A stretch of DNA of 49,079 bases from Gammaproteobacteria bacterium (lineage in GTDB: Bacteria; Pseudomonadota; Gammaproteobacteria; Steroidobacterales; Steroidobacteraceae). The notes under the pieces were generated by a model, which did no database searches, had not been told where the DNA came from, and worked only from the letters and a program-made list of their open reading frames with translations. The stretch spans positions 1 through 49,079 of the forward strand of contig JAQGOC010000030.1 in assembly GCA_028293805.1 (NCBI GenBank), read 5' to 3'. Both the position numbers and the translations under genes were made by a program. Positions 8,229 through 19,256 of the stretch are shown here, in pieces (position 1 is the stretch's first letter; each line of letters opens with the position of its first letter).

Positions 8229-9679
8229 AACTGACAGATCCCAGCCTCCTGCGCATGCAGGGCTACATCGGCGGTCAATGGGAAAACGCCGTCGGCAACG
8301 CCACTCACGAGGTCGTAAACCCGGCGACACACGCAACGCTCGGCACGGTACCCGACATGGGGGCCGCCGAGACCCGCCGCGCGATCGAGTCGGCCGGTGG
8401 CGCATTGCCCGCATGGGCGGCTAAAACGGCCAAAGAGCGCGCGGTCATCCTGCGGCGCTGGTACGACCTCATGATTGCGAACCAGGAGGATCTCGCGATC
8501 CTCATGACGGCCGAGCAAGGCAAGCCGCTCGCCGAGTCGAAAGGCGAGATCGCCTATGCGGCAGCGTTCCTCGAGTGGTTTGGGGAGGAGGGTAAGCGGC
8601 TCTACGGCGATGTGATCCCGGGGCACCAGGCCGACAAGCGCATTCTCGTCCTGCGGCAGCCGGTGGGCGTGGTCGCGGCCATCACTCCCTGGAACTTTCC
8701 TGCCGCGATGATCACGCGCAAGGCCGCGCCGGCGCTGGCGGCCGGCTGCACTTTCGTCTGCAAACCGGCGATCCAGACTCCCTACTCGGCACTGGCGCTG
8801 GCGGAGCTCAGCGCCCGTGCGGGCGTTCCTGCCGGCGTATTCAACATCGTCACGGGAGCCGGCGCGGGCGGTATCGGCGCTGAGATGACTTCCAACCCCC
8901 TCGTCCGGAAGCTCACCTTCACCGGCTCCACGCCGGTGGGCAAGAAACTGATGGCGCAGTGTTCCGCCACGATGAAGAAGGTCTCGCTCGAGCTCGGCGG
9001 CAACGCGCCGTTCATCGTGTTCGACGACGCTGATCTGGATGCGGCCGTGGCGGGCGCGATGGCCAGCAAATACCGCAACACCGGCCAGACTTGCGTCTGC
9101 GCCAACCGGCTGTTGGTACAAAGCTCCGTGTACGACGCATTCACACGCAAGCTGGTGGAGGCGGTGGCGAAACTGCGCATCGGCGACGGGCTGAAGGGCC
9201 CCACCGATCAGGGTCCCCTGATCGATTCCAAGGCCTTGGCGAAAGTCGAGGAACACATCGCGGACGCGGTGTCGAAGGGCGCGCGGATCGCCTCCGGCGG
9301 CAAGCGCCACGCGCTCGGCGGCACTTTTTTCCAACCGACCATTGTTACGAACGTGACGCCGGACATGCTGATCGCGCGGGAGGAGACGTTCGGTCCGGTG
9401 GCGCCGCTGTTCCGCTTCGAGACCGAAGCCGAAGCGGTCCGCATGGCGAACGACACCGAGTTCGGGCTCGCGTCCTACTTCTATACGCGCGACCTGGCGC
9501 GCTCCTGGCGGGTGGCCGAAGCGCTCGAGTACGGCATTGTCGGACTCAATACCGGGATCATCTCCACCGAGGTGGCCCCGTTCGGGGGCATCAAGGAGTC
9601 GGGGGTCGGCCGGGAGGGTTCGAAGTACGGCATCCTGGACTACACGGAGCTCAAGTACCTGTGTGTCGGAATTTCGTGA
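8225..9679 (+). CDS. gabD: succinate-semialdehyde dehydrogenase (NADP+-type)
   Basis: Oxidises succinic semialdehyde to succinate, linking GABA or related four-carbon compounds to the TCA cycle. The protein has 484 aa, as in E. coli GabD (482). The N-terminus MKLTDPSLLRMQGYIGGQW is the usual GabD one. Motifs are TPWNFP, the cofactor lysine in CKPAIQTPYSALA, FTGSTPVGK, general base Glu256 in LELGGNAPF, nucleophile Cys290 in NTGQTCVCANR, and EETFGPVAPLF. Ile in KPAIQTP is a small departure from the common Ser/Glu. No gabT accompanies it. The DLH neighbour suggests catabolism of a ring- or lactone-derived semialdehyde, so glutarate semialdehyde or another homologue is possible. Confidence 0.93.
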   Translation: MKLTDPSLLRMQGYIGGQWENAVGNATHEVVNPATHATLGTVPDMGAAETRRAIESAGGALPAWAAKTAKERAVILRRWYDLMIANQEDLAILMTAEQGKPLAESKGEIAYAAAFLEWFGEEGKRLYGDVIPGHQADKRILVLRQPVGVVAAITPWNFPAAMITRKAAPALAAGCTFVCKPAIQTPYSALALAELSARAGVPAGVFNIVTGAGAGGIGAEMTSNPLVRKLTFTGSTPVGKKLMAQCSATMKKVSLELGGNAPFIVFDDADLDAAVAGAMASKYRNTGQTCVCANRLLVQSSVYDAFTRKLVEAVAKLRIGDGLKGPTDQGPLIDSKALAKVEEHIADAVSKGARIASGGKRHALGGTFFQPTIVTNVTPDMLIAREETFGPVAPLFRFETEAEAVRMANDTEFGLASYFYTRDLARSWRVAEALEYGIVGLNTGIISTEVAPFGGIKESGVGREGSKYGILDYTELKYLCVGIS

Positions 9680-9810
9680 GCCGCGCAGGGGCCGCCGGTC
9701 CAGCCCGGGCCGCCGCGTGCGCCGCCAGGCGTGCTATCGTCTATACGCCTGCGACGTACCTATGAGACGCCAGGCGGTCCTGAGCGCCAGCCTTACGGTA
9801 TCTTGAGCTT

Positions 9811-10884
9811 ATGCGCTATATCAGCTCCCCTGATTTCCATCGCGACGGCGCCGAACGCATCGGCATTCTGCTCGTCAACTCGGGCACGCCGGCCTCGCCC
9901 GAGCCGCGCGCTGTGCGTAAGTTCCTGGCGCGCTTTCTGAGCGACCGCCGCGTCGTGGAGTTACCGCGCGCGCTATGGTTGCCTATCCTGTATGGATTCA
10001 TTCTGCCGTTGCGCCCGGCCCGCTCCGCACGCAAATACCGCAAGATCTGGTCAGCGCAGGGCTCGCCGCTGCTCGATCTTTCGCAGCGGCTGTGCTCGGA
10101 ACTGACGGGCACTCTCGCGCAAAGCATGCTGGCGCCGCTGTCCGTCGAGCTCGGCATGTTGTACAGCAATCCCTCGGTGCCCGAGGCGCTGGGCCGGCTG
10201 CGCGAATCGGGTGCCCAGCGGATTCTAGTGTTGCCGATGTTTCCGCAGTACTGCGGTGCCACGACCGGCGCGGTCTACGACCAGGTCAATGAGGAGCTGC
10301 GCCGCTGGCGCTGGCTGCCGGAGCTGCGCTTCGTGGCCGAGTATCACGATGATCCCGCGTACATCGATGCGCTGCGCGCAAGTGTTACACAACACTGGGA
10401 AGCGCATGGCAAGAGCAAACACCTGCTCATGTCGTTTCACGGCATTCCCGAGCGCAGCTTCCACCAGGGCGACCCGTACTTCTGCAAATGCCAGAAGACC
10501 GCCCGGCTGCTCGCCGATGAGCTGCTGCTCCGGGACACGGAATGGAGCGTCAGTTTTCAGTCCCGCTTCGGGCCCTCGGGCTGGCTCAAGCCTTACACGA
10601 GCGCGGTGCTGACGGAAATGCCCTCGCGCGGCATTCGTGAAGTGACGGTCGTCTGCCCGGGCTTTGCGGTCGATTGCCTCGAAACGCTCGAGGAGATCGA
10701 CATCGAGAACCGCGATCTCTTCATGCACGCGGGCGGACAGCAGTACCAGTACGTTCCGGCGCTGAACGCGCGCGCCGAGCATTCACGCTTTCTCTCGGAG
10801 TTGATTGCCCGCCACTGCCAGGGATGGACGCACGTGGAACTCGGCCGTAGGCCGACGGGTGCCGCGCGCGGTACCTCCGCCTAA
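9811..10884 (+). CDS. hemH: ferrochelatase
   Basis: Inserts Fe2+ into protoporphyrin IX, the last step of haem synthesis. The protein has 357 aa. Seen are ILLVNSGTPASPEP near the N-terminus (usually NLGTP), the conserved KYRKIWSAQGSPL, LPMFPQYCGATTG, catalytic His210 in MSFHGIP, and the C-terminal acidic helix VDCLETLEEI bearing the metal-relay glutamates. Two cysteines in DPYFCKCQKT match those of many proteobacterial enzymes. The ATG at 9811 has no clear Shine-Dalgarno, but no other start fits. It lies alone, 131 bp after gabD and 30 bp before the VOC gene. Confidence 0.96.
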   Translation: MRYISSPDFHRDGAERIGILLVNSGTPASPEPRAVRKFLARFLSDRRVVELPRALWLPILYGFILPLRPARSARKYRKIWSAQGSPLLDLSQRLCSELTGTLAQSMLAPLSVELGMLYSNPSVPEALGRLRESGAQRILVLPMFPQYCGATTGAVYDQVNEELRRWRWLPELRFVAEYHDDPAYIDALRASVTQHWEAHGKSKHLLMSFHGIPERSFHQGDPYFCKCQKTARLLADELLLRDTEWSVSFQSRFGPSGWLKPYTSAVLTEMPSRGIREVTVVCPGFAVDCLETLEEIDIENRDLFMHAGGQQYQYVPALNARAEHSRFLSELIARHCQGWTHVELGRRPTGAARGTSA

Positions 10885-10914
10885 AGCCGACGTTCACAAG
10901 AGTCGCAGGCGAGC

Positions 10915-11634
10915 GTGCTCGGACGTTTTCACGAGATCAGCGTCGCGACGACCGACATTCGAGCGTCCGTCGAGTTTTACGAACGTCTCGGCTTCATCCA
11001 AGCCACTACGACGGACACTTGGTCTCATCCCTACGGCGTGCTGACGGACGGCCGCCTGTTCCTCGGACTGCATCAGCGGCGCTCCCCTTCGCCCGCGGTC
11101 ACTTGCGTGCGTGCCGGAATTGCGGAGCATCTTGGCGAGTTCGAAGCCCTCGGCATCGGTCTCACGGTGTGCCGGACCGGAGCCGACATCTTCAACGAGA
11201 TCGGCTTTCGCGACCCCTTCGGCCAGGCGATAGCCGTTCTGGAGGCGCGCACTTACTCGCCGGTTGCGCGACTTGCGTCGGAGGTCTCACGGTGCGGCTA
11301 CTTCGACGAGCTCAGCATGCCGGCGACGGACTTCGAGGCGGCCAGAGCTTTCTGGGAGCCGCTGGGCTTCGTGGCGACCGACGAATCCGACATCCCCTAC
11401 GTGCACCTGCCGCTTACCAGCGACTATCTCAACATCGCCTTCCATCGTCCACGCACACTCGACCGTCCGATGCTCGTCTTCAGTGCCCCTGACATGCCCG
11501 CCCGAATCGCGCAACTGCGCGATTCAGGCGTCGAATTCTCCGACGAGCTACCTCGTGGTCTCAACACCAGGGAAAACGCTCTCCTCGAATCCCCCGAAGG
11601 TATTTCGCTGCTCCTGCTGCATGGCGAGCTCTGA
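10915..11634 (+). CDS. VOC (glyoxalase/bleomycin-resistance) superfamily protein, two-domain
   Basis: A 239-aa protein made of two tandem VOC modules. The first covers about residues 1-112 (FHEISVATTDIRASVEFYERLGF) and the second about 122-238 (YFDELSMPATDFEAARAFWEPLGF). Each begins with the typical beta strand and the 'FY/FW..LGF' helix. Metal-ligand positions look only partly kept (His6, Glu in the repeats), so a metal-dependent activity is not assured. The start is GTG at 10915, with AGGCGAG just upstream. It follows hemH by 30 bp and may be cotranscribed. Substrate unknown. Confidence 0.85.
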   Translation: MLGRFHEISVATTDIRASVEFYERLGFIQATTTDTWSHPYGVLTDGRLFLGLHQRRSPSPAVTCVRAGIAEHLGEFEALGIGLTVCRTGADIFNEIGFRDPFGQAIAVLEARTYSPVARLASEVSRCGYFDELSMPATDFEAARAFWEPLGFVATDESDIPYVHLPLTSDYLNIAFHRPRTLDRPMLVFSAPDMPARIAQLRDSGVEFSDELPRGLNTRENALLESPEGISLLLLHGEL

Positions 11635-11678
11635 CGCGCTCTGACGTCCACATCTGACGGTAGCGGACGCGGATCCGA

Positions 11679-11707
11679 TTAACTTGGCCGTGGTTCACCG
11701 GCATAAT
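11679..11707 (+). promoter_or_regulatory. candidate sigma-70 promoter of the S46 peptidase gene
   Basis: TTAACT at 11679-11684 and CATAAT at 11702-11707 are separated by 17 bases, matching consensus at 4/6 and 5/6. Transcription would begin near 11714, about 20 bases before the ATG. A GGGGACG ribosome-binding site lies within that leader. Confidence 0.4.
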
Positions 11708-11733
11708 GGACAAAGAATCATCGGGGACGAAAC

Positions 11734-13812
11734 ATGATGCTTTGCCTGAGAGTGTTTGCCCTTCTGACGCTGCTCATCGCGATCCCCGCCTTCGGTGATG
11801 AAGGCATGTGGACGTACCACGATTTTCCGGAGGCACTCGTCAAACAGAGGTACGGCATCGACATCACACCTGCGTGGCTCGATCGCGCGCGCCTCGCCAC
11901 CGTGCGCCTGTCGGGCTGTACGGCATCGTTCGTCTCGCCGGAGGGCCTCATCCTCACGAATCACCACTGCGCGGCGTCCTGCCTCGACGAGAACTCGACG
12001 GGCGAGAAGAACCTCGTGAAAAGCGGCTTTCTTGCGCGCACACGTGAGCGCGAGCTCCGCTGCGGCACCCAGGTGGCCGACGTACTCATCGCGATGGAGA
12101 ATGTAACGGACAAAGTTGAGGCCGCTACGCGCAACCTCGACGACAAGGCGGCGAACGATGTCCGCAAGAAGACGCTCACGCAGCTCGAACAGTCCTGCGA
12201 GCAGCGCAGCGCCAAGGCCAGGACCGGTCCGCTCAAGTGCGAATCGGTCAACCTCTACGCCGGCGGCCAGTATTGGCTCTACGAGTACCACCGTTACGAT
12301 GATCTTCGGCTGGTCTTCGCCCCGGAGGAGGACATCGCTGCGTTCGGCGGCGACCCCGATAACTTCCAGTTCCCGCGCTGGTGCCTCGACATGTCGATCC
12401 TGCGCGCGTACGACTCGCACGGGAAGCCGGCGGCGACACCTGCATACCTGCAATGGCGGCCGGAGGGCCCGCATGTCAGCGAGTTGGTGTTCGTCTCGGG
12501 ACACCCCGGCTCCACGGACCGGCTTCTGACCGTGTCGCAGCTCGAGCTGCTGCGCGACGTGAGCATCCCGCAATTTCTGTTGCGCGCCTCCGAGCTGCGC
12601 GGGCGTTATATTCAATACGGCAAGACCAGTGCCGAAGCCAGCCGCATCGTGCAGAACCCGCTGCTTTACCTCGAGAACAGCCTCAAGGTCGAGCGCAAGC
12701 TGCTCGATGCTCTCCACGATGACCGGCTCCTGCAGCGCAAGCGGGAGGAGGAGCAGGCGCTGCGCGCCAAACTCGCTTCCGAGCCGCAGCTTGCCGCGAG
12801 CACCGGCGACCCCTGGAGTACGATCGCAAAAGCGGAGCAGATCGAGCGCGAGCTCTCGGTCGCGTACACGTTTCTCGAGGCAGGCGCCGGCTTCAACAGC
12901 AAATTGTTCGGCTACGCCCGGACGCTGCTGCGTGGCGCCGCCGAACGCCAGAAGCCCAACACGGAGCGCCTGCGCGAATTTCGCGATACGGCTCTGCCGC
13001 GCATCGAGCAGCAGCTGAAAGCCCCCGTGCCCGTGCATCCCGAGCTCGAAAAACTCACGCTCTCTTTCGGTTTCGAGCGCATGCGGGAATGGCTTGGCCC
13101 GGACCACGACATCGTACGGCGACTGCTGGCCAAAGACTCGCCCGATACGCTGGCAGCTCGCGTTATCGAGGGATCGAGTCTCGCCGACCCTCAGGTGCGC
13201 ATGCGCTTGTGGAACGGCGGCGCGCAGGCGGTCGACGCCTCGCGCGATCCGATGATCGAGCTCGTGCGTCTCGTCGATCCTCAGGCACGCGCCGTTCGCA
13301 AGCGGTACGAGGATGAAGTGGAAGCGCCGGTGCGCGCGGCATCCGAACAGATCGCGCGGGCGCGCTTTCGCGCGTATGGCACGAGCGTGCCGCCGGACGC
13401 GACGTTTACGCTTCGACTCAACTTCGGCACCGTGCAGGGTTGGACGGAAAACGGCCGCCAGATCGAGCCGTTCACCACGCTCGGTCGTTTATTCGAGCGT
13501 GCGACGGGTCAGGAGCCGTTCAAAGTCCCCGACAGCTGGCTCGAGGTCAAAGAGCAGCTCGACATGAGCACAAAGTTCAACCTCTCCACCAACAATGACA
13601 TCGTCGGGGGCAACTCAGGAAGCCCGCTCATCGATGCCGGCGGGAAGCTCGTCGGCCTGATGTTCGACGGCAACATTCACTCGATCGCCGGCGCGTTCTG
13701 GTTCGATCCGGACAAGAACCGCGCGGTTGCGGTTCACCCGGCGATCATGCTCGAGGGCCTGCGCAAGGTGTACAAAGCCAATGAGTTGCTGGCGGAGTTA
13801 GGGATCCGGTAG
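11734..13812 (+). CDS. S46 family dipeptidyl-peptidase (DPP7/DPP11-like)
   Basis: An exported serine exopeptidase that removes dipeptides from peptides, typical of asaccharolytic or protein-degrading bacteria. The protein has 692 aa, close to family length (about 700-720). A signal peptide (LRVFALLTLLIAIPAFG) ends near residue 21. Catalytic positions are His77/His78 in LTNHHC, Asp in the GGDPDNFQFPR block (207-210), and Ser628 in GGNSGSP. In the following FDGN motif a glycine occupies the position that in characterised members separates DPP7-type (Gly, hydrophobic P1) from DPP11-type (Arg, acidic P1) enzymes; this is recalled from the family literature and points to DPP7-like specificity. Six or more cysteines suggest disulphides. 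It stands alone behind its own likely promoter. Confidence 0.95.
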   Translation: MMLCLRVFALLTLLIAIPAFGDEGMWTYHDFPEALVKQRYGIDITPAWLDRARLATVRLSGCTASFVSPEGLILTNHHCAASCLDENSTGEKNLVKSGFLARTRERELRCGTQVADVLIAMENVTDKVEAATRNLDDKAANDVRKKTLTQLEQSCEQRSAKARTGPLKCESVNLYAGGQYWLYEYHRYDDLRLVFAPEEDIAAFGGDPDNFQFPRWCLDMSILRAYDSHGKPAATPAYLQWRPEGPHVSELVFVSGHPGSTDRLLTVSQLELLRDVSIPQFLLRASELRGRYIQYGKTSAEASRIVQNPLLYLENSLKVERKLLDALHDDRLLQRKREEEQALRAKLASEPQLAASTGDPWSTIAKAEQIERELSVAYTFLEAGAGFNSKLFGYARTLLRGAAERQKPNTERLREFRDTALPRIEQQLKAPVPVHPELEKLTLSFGFERMREWLGPDHDIVRRLLAKDSPDTLAARVIEGSSLADPQVRMRLWNGGAQAVDASRDPMIELVRLVDPQARAVRKRYEDEVEAPVRAASEQIARARFRAYGTSVPPDATFTLRLNFGTVQGWTENGRQIEPFTTLGRLFERATGQEPFKVPDSWLEVKEQLDMSTKFNLSTNNDIVGGNSGSPLIDAGGKLVGLMFDGNIHSIAGAFWFDPDKNRAVAVHPAIMLEGLRKVYKANELLAELGIR

Positions 13813-13849
13813 CCGGATGAGGGCCGCCCGTGTCGTCCGGCGGACTGCA

Positions 13850-14614
13850 TCATCGGGTGGGCGGGGACGCCAGGGCCACCATGCGGAACCTCACTTTCAT
13901 TTCATCGAGGACCTGCAACGCGCCGAGGAGCGCGCTGAAGGGCGTGAGCCCGAGATCGCTTTGCTTGAGCGGAAACTCTCCGGAAACGACGAGCCTGTCC
14001 GCTCTGCGCTCGTAGCGTACGGGAACTGCGACCGAGTGCACCCGGTCGCGCACCGTGACCTCCACGTGGGCGACCCATTCCACCTCGGACTTTCCCGCGA
14101 CAGGCTCGAGCCGCTCGGATCGCAGAACGATCTCAGGGTAGTGCTCCGCGTCCAGCAATGCACCGCCCAGCATATTCCGCCGCGTCCCGTCCTTGGCGGA
14201 ATCCGGAATATCGGGCGGAAAGTCCGCTCGATCTTCCTTTGCTCGAAGCACCGCTTCGTCAACAGTAAGCTCCGCCACTGGCAGGTGCACCTCGAAAGTG
14301 GAGCGTGAGAGATCGGCGGGTATGTACACCGTGCCCATGAGGGCATGGGATGCTATGACATGATTGTGACCGGCCTTCGCGAGCGCGCCGCCGCGAAAGA
14401 CCAGCAGGGTAAGCAACGATTCACCTGATTCGATGTCGTACGGGCGGCCCTGATGTGCCGGGATGGCGCCGCTGCGCACGCCCTGATCTACGGTCTGGCC
14501 GGTTACGGGCTCCCCGGCCGAGGGGGCAGGCGGGCGCGGGCGAGTCGGACATCCCAAGAGAGCCAGGGCCAGGAACGCCGCTCCCAGAGCGCGGATTTTG
14601 CAATCAGTGCGCAC
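13850..14614 (-). CDS. YceI-family lipoprotein
   Basis: About 254 aa. The N-terminus has a lipoprotein signal (KIRALGAAFLALALLGC), with the lipidated Cys near residue 22, followed by a proline-rich linker. The YceI/lipocalin-like beta-barrel domain then fills the rest (ESGESLLTLLVFRGG, AGHNHVIASH, LLDAEHYPEIVLRSE). YceI proteins bind isoprenoid-type lipids in the periplasm. The AGHNHV variant belongs to the distinct subgroup of short YceI-like lipoproteins. The GTG at 14612-14614 is chosen because it immediately precedes the charged n-region; the longer open frame is antisense to the cytochrome gene. It is divergent from cytochrome b561 with only 18 bp between starts. Confidence 0.85.
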   Translation of the reverse strand: MRTDCKIRALGAAFLALALLGCPTRPRPPAPSAGEPVTGQTVDQGVRSGAIPAHQGRPYDIESGESLLTLLVFRGGALAKAGHNHVIASHALMGTVYIPADLSRSTFEVHLPVAELTVDEAVLRAKEDRADFPPDIPDSAKDGTRRNMLGGALLDAEHYPEIVLRSERLEPVAGKSEVEWVAHVEVTVRDRVHSVAVPVRYERRADRLVVSGEFPLKQSDLGLTPFSALLGALQVLDEMKVRFRMVALASPPTR

Positions 14615-14632
14615 GCGCTTAAGCTTAGTGGC

Positions 14633-15187
14633 ATGACCATACGAAACACCACCACCCGCTGGGGCGCCGTCGCTCAATTCCTTCACTGGCTCATCGTTGT
14701 GTTGCTCATCACGCAAGTGGTTCTCGCGAGTATCGCGGACGATCTGCCCCTCGGAATGAAGAAGCTCGCCATGCTCGCGCGGCACAAGTCCGTCGGCATC
14801 ACGATCCTGGGACTCGCGGTGGTGCGGCTCCTGTGGCGCTGGATGAACCCGACGCCGCCGTTGCCCGACACTCTGAAGCCGTATGAGCGCGTGCTCGCGA
14901 ATGTCACGCACGCGGCACTGTATTTGCTTCTGTTCGCAATGCCATTATCCGGATGGATGATGTCCTCAGCGCGTGGGTTCCCGGTAAGCTGGTTCGGGTT
15001 CATCCAGCTTCCCGACCTGGTGCCCAAGAGCAAACCGCTTTACGAAGCGATGCTGGCAACGCACGAAGCCCTGGCGTGGACCCTTGGGGCGGTCGTGTTC
15101 CTGCACGTGGCCGCGGCCCTGAAGCACCATTTCATGCTGAAGGACAACGTGCTGCGGCGGATGCTGCCTTTCACCAAAATACGCTGA
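14633..15187 (+). CDS. cytochrome b561
   Basis: A 184-aa inner-membrane di-haem cytochrome b of the prokaryotic CybB type, which passes electrons between quinol and a periplasmic acceptor. Four hydrophobic segments are visible. Candidate haem-ligand histidines lie in each: QFLHWLIVVLL, ARHKSVGI, NVTHAALYLLLF and the paired histidines of THEALAWTLGAVVFLHVAAA. The ATG at 14633 (MTIRNTTTRWG) is typical. Three bases after the stop comes a YceI protein, the widespread CybB-YceI pairing, so the two are one transcript. Confidence 0.94.
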   Translation: MTIRNTTTRWGAVAQFLHWLIVVLLITQVVLASIADDLPLGMKKLAMLARHKSVGITILGLAVVRLLWRWMNPTPPLPDTLKPYERVLANVTHAALYLLLFAMPLSGWMMSSARGFPVSWFGFIQLPDLVPKSKPLYEAMLATHEALAWTLGAVVFLHVAAALKHHFMLKDNVLRRMLPFTKIR

Positions 15188-15190
15188 AGG

Positions 15191-15790
15191 ATGACACCGA
15201 TGACCGAACGCTCAGGTACGGGCCTAGGCGCCATGCTCGTGGCCCTTTTTTCAACGGCTACCGTCGCGGCCGCGGGAATGACGCAGTATTCGAGCGACCC
15301 CGCAAAGAGCTCGCTCGAATTCTCATTCGTGCAGGCGGGGGCCCAGAACAAAGGCAAGTTCGGGAAGTTCCGGACAACGCTCGATGTCTCGGCGGACGGC
15401 GCTACGGCGAGCGGGCTCGATGTCACCGTGGAAATGAACTCATACGACACCGGGGATAAGGATCGCGATGACACTTTGCGCGGCCCAGACCTATTCAACG
15501 TCGCGAAGTTTCCGCAGGCGCGCTTCTCTGCAACGCAAATCACCAAGACCCCCACGGGTTTTGACGCTGCCGGTAAGTTGACCATCCGCGGCGTAACGCG
15601 CGACCAGCACATCCCATTCACGTTTCGCACCGCCAATGAGCAGGGACACGCTGTCGGCTACCTAGCTGGAAAGACAACTATCCACCGTCTCGACTTCGGC
15701 GTGGGACAGGGCGAATGGAAGTCAACCGAGTGGGTCGGAAATGACGTCACGGTCACCTACAACCTGAGACTCGTCGCCGCCGCACCTTGA
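15191..15790 (+). CDS. YceI-family periplasmic protein
   Basis: 199 aa with a Sec signal peptide (LGAMLVALFSTATVAAAG; cleavage near residue 28) and a complete YceI domain: SDPAKSSLEFSFVQAGAQ, LDVTVEMNSYDTGDKDRD, LFNVAKFPQARFSA, GKLTIRGVTRD. The family forms a beta-barrel that carries polyisoprenoid lipids, and it is commonly encoded with cytochrome b561, as here. It is not lipidated, unlike the divergently encoded YceI lipoprotein, and the two differ too much in sequence to be a recent duplication. Confidence 0.94.
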   Translation: MTPMTERSGTGLGAMLVALFSTATVAAAGMTQYSSDPAKSSLEFSFVQAGAQNKGKFGKFRTTLDVSADGATASGLDVTVEMNSYDTGDKDRDDTLRGPDLFNVAKFPQARFSATQITKTPTGFDAAGKLTIRGVTRDQHIPFTFRTANEQGHAVGYLAGKTTIHRLDFGVGQGEWKSTEWVGNDVTVTYNLRLVAAAP

Positions 15791-15815
15791 GCGTGCCGGG
15801 CCGAAGGCACACACG

Positions 15816-16175
15816 TCAGGATGGACGCGCGTGCAGCTTCGAAGTGCACAGATCGTAGATTGAGCTCATCAGCACCTGTACCGAGTGAGTCATCGCGATC
15901 TCAATGCCTTTCAGGGCCGCTTCCTTGATCGCGCCCGTCAGCAGTTCGAGCTGCTCAGAGGAGAGGTTCTCCGGCATCCTCGTCGTGATCTGCACGGAGG
16001 GCACCTCCTCCACGATCTGACGCAGAATGTGATAGACGCAATCCGCCTTCGCGCGCATCAGAGCTTCATCGTCGCCGAACAGGGTTCCAATCGCGACTAG
16101 CCCATCGACCGTCTTCGCGTGCGTCTGCTCCCACTCACGCTCCGTGCCGAAGGCTACATGTATGACCTGACCCAT
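15816..16175 (-). CDS. conserved-looking protein of unknown function (119 aa)
   Basis: The start is taken at the ATG at 16173-16175 (MGQVIHVAFGTEREW), which has AAGAGG at good distance. The upstream extension is not protein-like and overlaps the cupin gene. The product is mildly acidic and mostly helical by eye, with two cysteines and no signal or membrane segment. Segments such as LSSEQLELLTGAIKEAALKGIEIAM look like amphipathic helices. It lies 58 bp after the cupin gene on the same strand. I recognise no family. Confidence 0.7.
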   Translation of the reverse strand: MGQVIHVAFGTEREWEQTHAKTVDGLVAIGTLFGDDEALMRAKADCVYHILRQIVEEVPSVQITTRMPENLSSEQLELLTGAIKEAALKGIEIAMTHSVQVLMSSIYDLCTSKLHARPS

Positions 16176-16233
16176 GAGTGCCTCTTTCGCGTGGAGTTCA
16201 CCTGGAGTTTCGCAAGTTCCATGCCCACCACGT

Positions 16234-16710
16234 TCAGTACGGAGTGCCATCCTTGCGTGTCATCCGCCCAGGCGCCTGTGACGAATTCCACGTCAAGTCC
16301 ACGTCGGCGTCGGGATAGTAAGCACTATCTTCAGCGTCACGATTGCTTATTTCGAGATAGCTGGCGGGGTGCTCGCTGCGGTTGATCAAGTGATGTCCAT
16401 CGTCGACCCCCGCGGGAAAACCGGCGCACATTCCCGCGCCGAGCACCTGCTCACCCGCCCTCGTTCGCAACACTACTTCGCCCTCGAGCACGTACACGAA
16501 TTCATCCTCGGCGGTATGCCAATGACGCATCGCCGACATCTTGCCCGGTGGCAGCGTCGTGCGATTGATGCCGATCCGGGTCAGTCCCAAGGCGTCACCG
16601 AGTCGACGCTTTTCACGCGGCATGACGAGAGAGCGATACGGCTCCGGATAGCCGGATTTCGAGACGGCCTCCACAGCCAGTGGATCGAGCGCGGGTTTTT
16701 TCAATGACAT
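16234..16710 (-). CDS. cupin domain protein
   Basis: 158 aa with one cupin_2 barrel. Motif 1 is the stretch RHWHTAEDEFVYVLEGEV around residues 62-80, with His, His and Glu as metal ligands. Motif 2 is the FPAGVDDGHHLIN region about 20 residues later. Such stand-alone cupins are often sugar-binding, dioxygenase-like or transcription-associated; no specific function can be assigned. The ATG at 16708-16710 has a strong AGGAGG site. It lies downstream of acs on the same strand (137-bp gap). Confidence 0.88.
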   Translation of the reverse strand: MSLKKPALDPLAVEAVSKSGYPEPYRSLVMPREKRRLGDALGLTRIGINRTTLPPGKMSAMRHWHTAEDEFVYVLEGEVVLRTRAGEQVLGAGMCAGFPAGVDDGHHLINRSEHPASYLEISNRDAEDSAYYPDADVDLTWNSSQAPGRMTRKDGTPY

Positions 16711-16847
16711 ACTGCGTCCTCCTCGAGTTACACCTGGCGGTGCGCGCAGAAGTTAGCTGGAGTGGGCTGCGACGGAAATGATCGTACGCGCGAGCTTCGC
16801 ACCAACACCAGAGCGCTTTATCGCGCGAAACCTGCCAATACGCGGCG

Positions 16848-19238
<2,391 letters not shown>

Positions 19239-19256
19239 GGTGTTTCCCTCGAAGAC

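Noticed and set aside
8114..9334. A 406-codon minus-strand open frame opposite the aldehyde dehydrogenase
   Set aside because: Antisense shadow of a fully convincing gene.
11695..13107. A 470-codon minus-strand open frame opposite the S46 peptidase
   Set aside because: Antisense shadow; the plus strand encodes a complete peptidase with its catalytic residues.
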